From Halorubrum laminariae (lineage in GTDB: Archaea; Halobacteriota; Halobacteria; Halobacteriales; Haloferacaceae): a stretch of DNA of 64,000 nucleotides. Under the pieces are notes generated by a model that saw only the letters and a list, made by a program, of their open reading frames with translations, was not told the DNA's origin and searched no databases. Shown here one piece after another: positions 1 through 6,966 of the stretch. The stretch covers positions 186,001 to 250,000 of the forward strand of contig NZ_JANHDL010000002.1 of the NCBI RefSeq assembly GCF_024494655.1, written 5' to 3'. Each line of letters starts with the position of its first letter. Position 1 is the stretch's first letter. The translations under genes and the position numbers were made by a program.

Positions 1-256
1 AGTGGAACGTCCAGAGGTACGTGAGCCAGCCGGAGTCCTCGTCGCGCACGCGGCGGTAGGTCGCGAGGTCGTTCTCGTACAGGATGAACAGCGCGCGGCG
101 GACATCGTTGAGTTCGAGTCCCAACTCCTCGGCCAACTCCTCGTCGGTGACCTCGCCGTCGGGCGGCGCGGCCGCGACCGGCATCCCCGTCGGCCCCACC
201 AGCTCGTGGAGGTACTTCTGGATGACGGGGTCGTTCAGTAGATCCTCAAAAGCCAT
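1..256 (-). CDS. tfe: Transcription initiation factor E subunit alpha (partial)
   Basis: The minus-strand frame starting at 256 encodes MAFEDLLNDPVIQKYLHELV, the typical N-terminus of archaeal TFE, followed by a winged-helix region (residues about 30-85, with EELAEELGLELNDVRRALF). TFE helps TBP/TFB open the promoter and load RNA polymerase. Only about 85 residues are inside the window; the zinc-ribbon C-terminal half lies beyond base 1. A TATA-like element (ATTAAAAC at 282-289) lies about 27 bases before the ATG, so the transcript is probably leaderless. The gene is divergent from the M48-like gene at 426. Confidence 0.93.
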   Translation of the reverse strand, partial: MAFEDLLNDPVIQKYLHELVGPTGMPVAAAPPDGEVTDEELAEELGLELNDVRRALFILYENDLATYRRVRDEDSGWLTYLWTFH

Positions 257-425
257 TGCGATAAACTGGTGGCGGAACGGGATTAAAACCTCCGAAAGCC
301 CCACGATCCGTCAGCGAGACCGTCGTCGCCGGCTCCGAATAGACATCTCCGAATCCACTGCGCTGTTCCGATTCCATCGCCCGCTCCGGCAAAGCTTTAG
401 GTCGGGTGTGTCACCACTCGTGCAT

Positions 426-1403
426 ATGGCTTCGCGACGCGACGGAACGCGGGACCGACGTGGACGCCGAGCGGTCGGAACGCTCGCGTACCTCTCGCTA
501 CCCGTACTCCTCGTCGCGCTCCCGCTCGTCCCGCTCGCCGCCCTGATCGGACCCGGAGGGTTGGGGGTCGCCGGTCCGGGTGCTGTCGGCGGCCTCGTAG
601 CGGCAATCGTCGTCGGCCTCGGCGGCTCCGCGCTCCTCGGACCGGTCCTCGTCGACCGCCGGATTGCGGGGCTGCCCGAGGCTGAACTCGACGACCGCCC
701 CGCAGACTTCGTCGCCGACCGGGTGTCGGCGATCGCCGACGAGGTCGGCGTCGACGCTCCCGCGGTCACCGTCGTCCGCGCCGACGCCGCCAACGTCGCC
801 GTCGCGGACGGCTACCGAGGTTCCCGGCTCGTCGTCTCCACGCGGCTGCTCTCGCTGCCGGAGGCCGACCGCGACGCCGCCCTCAGACACGCACTCGTCC
901 GGCTCCGAACCCGGGACCCGCTGCTCGTGACCGCGGTCCTCCCCGCCGTGGCCGTCGTCGAGACGATCGCGCTGCTCGCGACGCTCCTCGTGGGCCGCCG
1001 CGACGAACGGACGACCGGCGACCGTCGAGTCAATCGGATCCACGGATACGAGCCTGACCGCGATCGGGTTCCGTCGTGGGCGTACACGGTCGCCGGGATC
1101 CTCTGCTGGGTGCTGCTTTTCCCCGCGTGGGTCCCCGCGACCGTCGGCGACAGGCTCACCGTCGCCGGTGGACGCCGGCACGCCGACGCCGCGGTGGCGC
1201 GCGCCGGCACCGACGAGCGGACCGGACTCGGCAATGCGGTCTCCTTCGCCAGCGACGCTGCGGGCGCGGCCGACTGGCCGCCCCTCCTCGACCGGCTCTC
1301 GTTCGTCTCGATGGCCGACAGCGAGACCGGTCGCGTCCGGGGGACGAGCCGACAGGAGGCCCGGATCAGGCTCGCACAACTCCGCTCGAAGCGGGCGCTC
1401 TGA
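426..1403 (+). CDS. M48-family (HtpX-like) membrane protein lacking the zinc motif
   Basis: The 325-residue product has the HtpX/M48 layout: two N-terminal membrane segments (about 15-75), a cytosolic protease-like region, two more hydrophobic segments (about 170-190 and 220-245) and a late ADAAVARAG stretch. HtpX proteases degrade damaged membrane proteins through HExxH. Here the matching position reads H-A-L-V-R (first His about residue 155), so the metal and catalytic residues are missing. The ATG at 426 is preferred to upstream starts because a TATA-like CTTTAGG lies about 26 bases before it. I infer a pseudo-protease; the family assignment rests on layout, not an exact motif. Confidence 0.7.
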   Translation: MASRRDGTRDRRGRRAVGTLAYLSLPVLLVALPLVPLAALIGPGGLGVAGPGAVGGLVAAIVVGLGGSALLGPVLVDRRIAGLPEAELDDRPADFVADRVSAIADEVGVDAPAVTVVRADAANVAVADGYRGSRLVVSTRLLSLPEADRDAALRHALVRLRTRDPLLVTAVLPAVAVVETIALLATLLVGRRDERTTGDRRVNRIHGYEPDRDRVPSWAYTVAGILCWVLLFPAWVPATVGDRLTVAGGRRHADAAVARAGTDERTGLGNAVSFASDAAGAADWPPLLDRLSFVSMADSETGRVRGTSRQEARIRLAQLRSKRAL

Positions 1404-1483
1404 CCGGCGGTACCGAATCGGGTACTCTGACCGGCGGTGCCGTCGCGAGCACTCCGATCGACGGCGTCGAAGCGGCGATCGGA

Positions 1484-3046
1484 TCAGGGACGTGTGGGGA
1501 CGTCGAGTCGGAGGAGCGTCCCCGTCTCGTCGGTGTGCACGGTGAACCCGCCTCCCGCCTTGTTCACGACCCAGTACATCAGCCAGATCCCGAGTCGGTC
1601 GGCGTGGGTCAGTGAGGTCTCCCCCTGTTCGAGGACCCGCGTCTCGTGGTCGGGGATCCCCGGCCCGTCGTCTTCGATCTCGACGCGTATCCAACCGCTT
1701 CGCAGCCGCTCGACACGTACCTCCACCCACGGGGACGACGAGTCGTTGTGTTTGACGGCGTTCTCCGCGCCCTCTTCGATCGCGGTGAACAGTCCGACGA
1801 CGGTCACGGTGATCGGATCGTCGTCGGGTAGCGACAACTCGACAGACGCGTCGGGATAGCGGCTGTGGATCCGGTTTCGGAGTTCGATCAGCCGCTCACG
1901 CAGATCCACGGGGGCTTTGTCCGTGTCCGCGAGCGTCTCGTCGATCTTCTGGACTGCGCGGGCGATCCCCATCAGGTCGGCCGACGTTTCGGAGATGATG
2001 TCGAGCGATTCGCGTTGTGACTCGTCGTCGATGTCCGTCCGCAAGAGGTCTGCGTACCCCTCGATCAGGTTCATCTTGTTCCGGAGGTTGTGGTTGAGCA
2101 CCCGACCCATCACTTCGAGGCGGCGCTCGCGGATCTTCCGGTCGGTGATGTCCGACTGGAATCCCACGTAGTGTGTCACCGAACCGGACTCATCGCGGAT
2201 CGGCGCGACAGAAAGCCGGTTCCAGAACTTCTGCCCGTTCGCGCGGTAGTTCAGGATGTCGACGGCGACCGGACGCTCGGCGTCGATCGCCTCCCGCAGC
2301 GTCGCTTGGGTTTCGACAGCGGTATCTTCTCCCTGCAGGAACCGACAGTCCTTCCCGAGCATCTCCGGGCCGTAGCCGGTGAGCTTCTCGAATCCGTCGT
2401 TACAGTACACGAGCGGGTTCGACTCCGGCTGTGCGGTCGTGAGGGTGATACCGACGGGGGCTTCGTCCATCGCCCGCTCTTTGACGTGAAGGGTCTCCAC
2501 CGTCTCGGACAGCCGGCGTGAGGTGGTCCGTCGCTGGACCAGATTGCCGATCCGAGTGACGAGGGCGCGTCGGCGCACCGGCAGCTCGATCACGTCGTCG
2601 ACGTGGTCCCAAGCGCCCGTCGGGACGGTTCCGGACCGCTCGCTCACGAGGAGCACGAACGGCACGAAGATAGGGTCTACGGCCGATCGGCGCGTCGCGA
2701 TGGCGTCGCCGACGCGGTCGAATCCCGCACCGTCGAGGACGCAGCAGTCGAACTCGCGGCCGAGCGCTGCCGGCTCGGTAGCAGTGTCGATTCGGTACCG
2801 CTCGCCGAGCGCGTCGGCGACCAAGTCTCGGTCGCGGCCGGGGCGCATGAGCAACAGGACGCGCGGGGTGTCGTCCGGCTCCGAGAGATTCGAGTCGCCT
2901 GTCACCGCGTTGAATGCCGTGTCCCGAGAGCGCGAGGTTCTGTCTGGTTCGGACGATTCGTCTAGGTCTGTAGACCCGTCTGGTTCGGGCTCTTTGGCCG
3001 TGTCCGACGGATCGGTTGACACCCCGGAATCAGAGCCCATTTCCAA
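1484..3046 (-). CDS. Sensor histidine kinase with LOV-type PAS domain
   Basis: The 520-residue product has an acidic linker (1-60), a receiver-like region with poor phospho-acceptor conservation (62-165), a PAS domain (about 190-305), a HisKA helix with NHNLRNKMNLIEGYADLL and a HATPase_c domain (NAVKHND; DDGPGIP). The PAS part looks like a LOV domain: GKDCRFLQ with Cys234 where LOV proteins form the flavin-cysteinyl adduct, then NYRANGQKFWN and the GFQSDIT end. The usual motif is GxNCRFLQ, so Asn is Asp here. No membrane segment is seen, so it is probably cytosolic. It is divergent from the KaiC-like gene at 3115. Blue-light sensing is inferred from motif only. Confidence 0.88.
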   Translation of the reverse strand: MEMGSDSGVSTDPSDTAKEPEPDGSTDLDESSEPDRTSRSRDTAFNAVTGDSNLSEPDDTPRVLLLMRPGRDRDLVADALGERYRIDTATEPAALGREFDCCVLDGAGFDRVGDAIATRRSAVDPIFVPFVLLVSERSGTVPTGAWDHVDDVIELPVRRRALVTRIGNLVQRRTTSRRLSETVETLHVKERAMDEAPVGITLTTAQPESNPLVYCNDGFEKLTGYGPEMLGKDCRFLQGEDTAVETQATLREAIDAERPVAVDILNYRANGQKFWNRLSVAPIRDESGSVTHYVGFQSDITDRKIRERRLEVMGRVLNHNLRNKMNLIEGYADLLRTDIDDESQRESLDIISETSADLMGIARAVQKIDETLADTDKAPVDLRERLIELRNRIHSRYPDASVELSLPDDDPITVTVVGLFTAIEEGAENAVKHNDSSSPWVEVRVERLRSGWIRVEIEDDGPGIPDHETRVLEQGETSLTHADRLGIWLMYWVVNKAGGGFTVHTDETGTLLRLDVPTRP

Positions 3047-3080
3047 TCGTCAGTGGGTCCGCGGTCACTAAGGGTTATGC

Positions 3081-3090
3081 ATTTATATAT
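3081..3090 (+). promoter_or_regulatory. TATA box of the KaiC-like gene
   Basis: ATTTATATAT lies 25-34 bases upstream of the ATG at 3115, the usual archaeal TATA distance for a leaderless or nearly leaderless transcript. It sits in the short divergent gap with the LOV kinase. Confidence 0.7.
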
Positions 3091-3114
3091 CCCCTCGCGC
3101 TGTGTTGTGACAGT

Positions 3115-4608
3115 ATGACACCGTCGCTATCCGACCGGCTGTCGACCGGAGTCACCGGTCTCGACGAGGTCCTCTCGGGCGGGCTGATACCGGAGCGGAG
3201 CTACATGGTGCGGGGGAGGGCGGGAAGCGGGAAGACTATCCTCAGCCTGCACTTCCTAGAGGCGGGACTCGACGCCGGGGAGACGGGGCTGTTCATCAAC
3301 CTCGAAGAGGACGTGGACGACCTGAAGGCGAACGCGGAGTCGCTCGGGTTCGACACGGACGCGATCGAGTTTCTCGACTTGAGTCCGAGCGCCGACGTGT
3401 TCACGGACGACCAGTCGTACGAGGTGTTCGCGCCAGAGGAGGTCGAACGAGAGCCGCTCACCGAACAGATCGTCGAAGGCGTGAGAGAAATCGAGCCAGA
3501 CCGGGTCGTGGTCGACCCGCTGACGCAGCTCCGTTTCCTGCTGTCCGACGACTACCAGTTCCGCAAGCAGGTCGTGGGCTTCATGCGCTTTCTGAAGGAA
3601 CAAGCCGCCACGGTGGTGTTTACCGTGCAGAACACCGACGCGCTGCCGACCGACGACCTCGAGTTCATTACTGACGGAACGATCCACTTGGGCGCGGCGG
3701 AATACGGCAAGACGATCGACGTGCCAAAATTCCGCGGAGCGGCGACACAGAGTGGTGACCACGCCTACCGAATCACGGATGCGGGAATCGAGGTGTATCC
3801 GGCGCTCCAGCCCGGCGACCACACGGGCGAGTACGAGTTCGAACAGATCTCTTCCGGCGTCTCGGAGATCGACGAGCTGCTCAACGGCGGGATCGAACGG
3901 GGGACCGTCAGCATCGTCAGCGGTCCGACCGGCGTGGGCAAGACGACCCTGAGCACGCAGTTCATGAAGGAGGCGGCCGATCGCGGAGAGCGCTCCGTCA
4001 TCTACCTGTTCGAGGAGACCGAAGAGACGTTTCTCAAACGATCGCGGGCGGTGAGCATCCCCGTCGATGAGATGATCGAGAAGGGGTCCCTACAGGTGAA
4101 CGAAGTGGAGGCGTTAGAGCGGTCGCCGCAGGAGTTCGCGCGGATGGTCCGCGAAGAGGTCGAAGACCGCGGCGCGGACATCGTGATGGTCGATGGGATC
4201 GCTGGCTATCGGCTGACGCTGCGCGGCGCGGACGGGATAATGATCCAGCAGATGCACGCGCTGGGGCGCTATCTCAAGAACATGGGCGTGACGGCGATCT
4301 TCGTCGACGAGACGCGAAACATCACGGGCGAGTTTCAGGCGACAGTCGAGAACATCAGCTACCTCGCCGACAACATCGTCTTCCTCCGCCATCTGGAGGT
4401 GCAAGGCGAGATGCGGAAGGCGATCGGCGTGTTGAAAAAACGGACGAGCGACTTCGAACGGACGATCCGCGAGTTCCGGATCACGGAACACGGGGTCACG
4501 GTCGGCGAACCGATGTCGGGGATGAGAGGCATTTTGAGCGGCATGCCGGAACTCGTCGATACCCGACGGAACCGATCGGACGACGAGGGCGACGCCGACT
4601 GCGAGTAG
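3115..4608 (+). CDS. KaiC-like double RecA-domain ATPase
   Basis: The 497-residue protein has two KaiC domains in tandem. Walker A motifs are GRAGSGKT (about residues 28-35) and GPTGVGKT (about 270), with Walker B-like strands VVVDPL and VMVDGI. KaiC is the cyanobacterial clock ATPase/autokinase; haloarchaeal homologues act in signalling, some with diurnal expression. Domain 1 has catalytic-type Glu residues in NLEEDVDDL and domain 2 in LFEETEETF. No kaiA/kaiB is nearby. The divergent LOV kinase suggests a shared light- or energy-linked role, which is inference. Confidence 0.92.
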   Translation: MTPSLSDRLSTGVTGLDEVLSGGLIPERSYMVRGRAGSGKTILSLHFLEAGLDAGETGLFINLEEDVDDLKANAESLGFDTDAIEFLDLSPSADVFTDDQSYEVFAPEEVEREPLTEQIVEGVREIEPDRVVVDPLTQLRFLLSDDYQFRKQVVGFMRFLKEQAATVVFTVQNTDALPTDDLEFITDGTIHLGAAEYGKTIDVPKFRGAATQSGDHAYRITDAGIEVYPALQPGDHTGEYEFEQISSGVSEIDELLNGGIERGTVSIVSGPTGVGKTTLSTQFMKEAADRGERSVIYLFEETEETFLKRSRAVSIPVDEMIEKGSLQVNEVEALERSPQEFARMVREEVEDRGADIVMVDGIAGYRLTLRGADGIMIQQMHALGRYLKNMGVTAIFVDETRNITGEFQATVENISYLADNIVFLRHLEVQGEMRKAIGVLKKRTSDFERTIREFRITEHGVTVGEPMSGMRGILSGMPELVDTRRNRSDDEGDADCE

Positions 4609-4619
4609 GTCGGAACGGG

Positions 4620-5288
4620 CTACCTAGAGCCGCGAGTTTCGTCACCGGAATCGATCGTCTCGTCGGCCTCGCCCGCGTCACGCGTCTCGTCCGCGGCGCG
4701 CGTTTCATCGGTGCCGGCGTCGACGACCGTCTTCCCGGTCGCCTCGGGGACGACCCGGCGGTCGGCGTCCGTCCACTCGCGCTCCAACTCCGCCCCGTCG
4801 AACAGCCGATCGAGGAAGACGGCGAGGCCGGCGACCTCGGAGTGCGGCTGGTTCGTCACGCCGACGTTGTAGTCGGCACGCTCGTACAGCGCCCACGGAA
4901 CCTTCTCGCCGCCGACGACGACGAGGAGATTCTGTGGTGCCGACGCGCCGTCCCCGGCCGATTCGATCGCGGTGTCGAGTCCGACCGACTCGCGGATCTC
5001 CGATTCCACGTCCTGCACGCGCTCGCCGTACATCGTGAGGTGGACGACGACCCCCTCGAAGTTCCGGACGATCGCCTTCTGGTCCCCGCGGAGTTCCACG
5101 TCGAACGGCCCGCCGAACCGGTCCGTGATGTCGCGTACGGTCTCCGCGGACTGGCCGGCATTATCGGGGAATACCACCCGTTCCGCGCCGAGCGCCCGGG
5201 CCGTGAGACCCACGTGCGTCGTCATGCGGTCGTCGCGCCCCGGCCGGTGACCGTACCGGAGGACGACGACATCACGCGCCTCGTGCAT
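4620..5288 (-). CDS. tRNA (cytidine(56)-2'-O)-methyltransferase (aTrm56)
   Basis: The start at 5288 gives MHEARDVVVLRYGHRPGRD, the conserved N-terminus of archaeal aTrm56, a SPOUT enzyme that methylates the ribose of C56 in the tRNA T-loop using S-adenosylmethionine. Family segments are HVGLTARALGA, VHLTMYGE and the knot region LLVVVGGEKVPWALY...DYNVGVTNQPHSEVAGLAVFLDRL. The last 40 or so residues are an acidic Asp/Glu/Thr tail longer than usual for the family. It is divergent from purC. Confidence 0.93.
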   Translation of the reverse strand: MHEARDVVVLRYGHRPGRDDRMTTHVGLTARALGAERVVFPDNAGQSAETVRDITDRFGGPFDVELRGDQKAIVRNFEGVVVHLTMYGERVQDVESEIRESVGLDTAIESAGDGASAPQNLLVVVGGEKVPWALYERADYNVGVTNQPHSEVAGLAVFLDRLFDGAELEREWTDADRRVVPEATGKTVVDAGTDETRAADETRDAGEADETIDSGDETRGSR

Positions 5289-5456
5289 ACCGGAGCGTGC
5301 GCAGCGATCGGTGTGGTCCTTTCGATGCGGTCGCGGGCGAACTCCTGTGCGCGATGCGCCAGAATACATCACGATCGTGGATCGTTCACCGGACCGAAGG
5401 CGGGAGGTGACCACGTAACTGAAAGATTCATGGGGGAGGCGGTCGCCCGGTGAGGT

Positions 5457-6587
5457 ATGACGAGCGTCAAGGAGTTCCGCGTCGACGCGTCCGCGACCGC
5501 CGACGCCACCGGGCGGGGTCGGTTCGTCTTCACCGACGCCTACTCGGTGTTCGACTGGGGGCAGATGCCCGACGCGATCCCGGACAAGGGCGCGAGCCTC
5601 TGTGCGATGGGCGCGGACAACTTCGAGCGACTGGAAGACGAGGGGATCGCGACACACTACCGCGGAGTCGTCGATCCGTGCGAGATCGACGAGACCGCCG
5701 GCGACGGAACGGACGACGACGATCCGGTCAGCGGCGGAACGACCGACGAGGAGGCGACTGGCGACGCCGAGCCCCCGATCGTTCCGCTCGCGGAGGCGAG
5801 CGCACCGCCGACGCAGATGGCGATCGAGTTGACGCAGGTGCCGGACCTCCCCTACGAGGGGCCCGCGGCGGGCTACGACTACGACGCGTTCCACGCGGCG
5901 GGCGGCGACAACTACCTCGTGCCGCTCGAAGTGGTGTTTCGGAACCGCGTGCCGATCGGTTCCAGTCTGCGGACGCGCACGGAACCGGGCGACTTCGGGC
6001 TCGACGCGATCGCCGAGGACGGCGACTGGCCCGACGAGCCGGTCGACCTGCCGGAGCCCGTGGTCGAGTTCTCCACAAAGTACGAACAGCAGGACCGCTA
6101 CTTGGCCCGCGCGGAGGCCGACCGGATCGCCGGTGCGGCCGACATCGAGGCCTTGGAGTCGCTCGCGCGCGACGTGAACCGCGTCGTCACCGAGCGCGCC
6201 GAGGCGGCCGGGTTCGTCCACGAGGACGGAAAGATCGAGTGTCTGTACGCGGACGGAGAACTTCGCGTCGCCGACGTGGTCGGCACGTTCGACGAGAACC
6301 GCTTTTCGTACGACGGGCGCGGCATCTCGAAGGAGGTCGTCCGCCAGTGGTACAAGGCGAACGATCCGGCGTGGGTCGACGCTGTAAAAGAGGCGAAGGC
6401 CGCGGTCGACGGCCGTGAGACAGATGACTGGCGTGAGATCTGCGAGGAGACGCCCGACCCGCTCCCCGACGAGGTTGTCGACGCGGTCTCGACGATGTAC
6501 GCGGCCGGAACGAACGCCTACACCGACCGCGAGTGGTTCGACGTGCCCGACCTCGAGACAGCGCTCGACGCGGTCGACGGCTTATAA
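5457..6587 (+). CDS. purC: SAICAR synthase
   Basis: Phosphoribosylaminoimidazole-succinocarboxamide synthase joins aspartate to CAIR in purine synthesis, using ATP. The 376-residue protein opens with [19 protein letters not shown] and [11 protein letters not shown], then carries [13 protein letters not shown] and [12 protein letters not shown], all typical of archaeal PurC. A strongly acidic insert at about 75-105 fits adaptation to high salt. It stands alone; the following 379 bases hold no convincing gene. Confidence 0.9.
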   Translation: MTSVKEFRVDASATADATGRGRFVFTDAYSVFDWGQMPDAIPDKGASLCAMGADNFERLEDEGIATHYRGVVDPCEIDETAGDGTDDDDPVSGGTTDEEATGDAEPPIVPLAEASAPPTQMAIELTQVPDLPYEGPAAGYDYDAFHAAGGDNYLVPLEVVFRNRVPIGSSLRTRTEPGDFGLDAIAEDGDWPDEPVDLPEPVVEFSTKYEQQDRYLARAEADRIAGAADIEALESLARDVNRVVTERAEAAGFVHEDGKIECLYADGELRVADVVGTFDENRFSYDGRGISKEVVRQWYKANDPAWVDAVKEAKAAVDGRETDDWREICEETPDPLPDEVVDAVSTMYAAGTNAYTDREWFDVPDLETALDAVDGL

Positions 6588-6612
6588 AAGCGCGATGTTG
6601 ACATCGGGGAGA

Positions 6613-6920
6613 ATCATTTATGACCAATTGCTGTCGCGGTGAAGACCTTCAAAGCCCCAGCCGCGACGGCTTGCGTCGCCAAGCGTCGCCCTCGCGGCTG
6701 CCCCTTTGAGTCCCACCCGCTCGCACAACGCGGCAGCCTCACGCCTCCCCAACCTCACGCCTCCCCAGCCTCGCGGCTCGCTGCTCGCGGTTTCACCGCT
6801 CGCAGTCGAGGTGTTCGCTTCGCTCACACCTCGCTCGCCGCGTCCCTCGCGCGGTGCTCCTCTCGGTCGCCAAAGGCGACCGCTCAGAGGCACGCGCCAC
6901 CGCACCAATTTATAAATGAT
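6613..6920. other. GC-rich non-coding element with inverted ends and hairpins
   Basis: The gap between purC and dna2 (6588-6966) holds a GC-rich block whose ends are the inverted 9-mers ATCATTTAT (6613-6621) and ATAAATGAT (6912-6920). Inside are several hairpins, for example GGTCGCC/GGCGACC (about 6868-6885) and GGTGT/ACACC (about 6809-6829), and an outer AGCCGCGA/TCGCGGCT pair (about 6660-6700). Both strands have open frames but their composition is not protein-like. A TATA-like TTTATAAAT at the right end could drive a minus-strand RNA. It may be a structured RNA or a miniature repeat; neither is proven. Confidence 0.4.
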
Positions 6921-6966
6921 ATGCGCTATCTCTCACCAGTGTGAGCGAATCGGGGCGATAACCGTG

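Noticed and set aside
84..425. Open frame extending the M48-like protein upstream by 114 codons
   Set aside because: It runs antisense through the tfe gene and has no homology to the family; the promoter and membrane topology support ATG 426.
5289..6221. Long minus-strand extension of the aTrm56 frame across purC
   Set aside because: It is antisense to purC, Arg/Val-rich shadow translation; the aTrm56 N-terminus is clearly at 5288.
6639..6944. Open frames on both strands (about 100 codons) in the GC-rich element
   Set aside because: Composition is Ala/Arg/Ser/Pro-rich without any domain, and hairpins explain the sequence better than coding.
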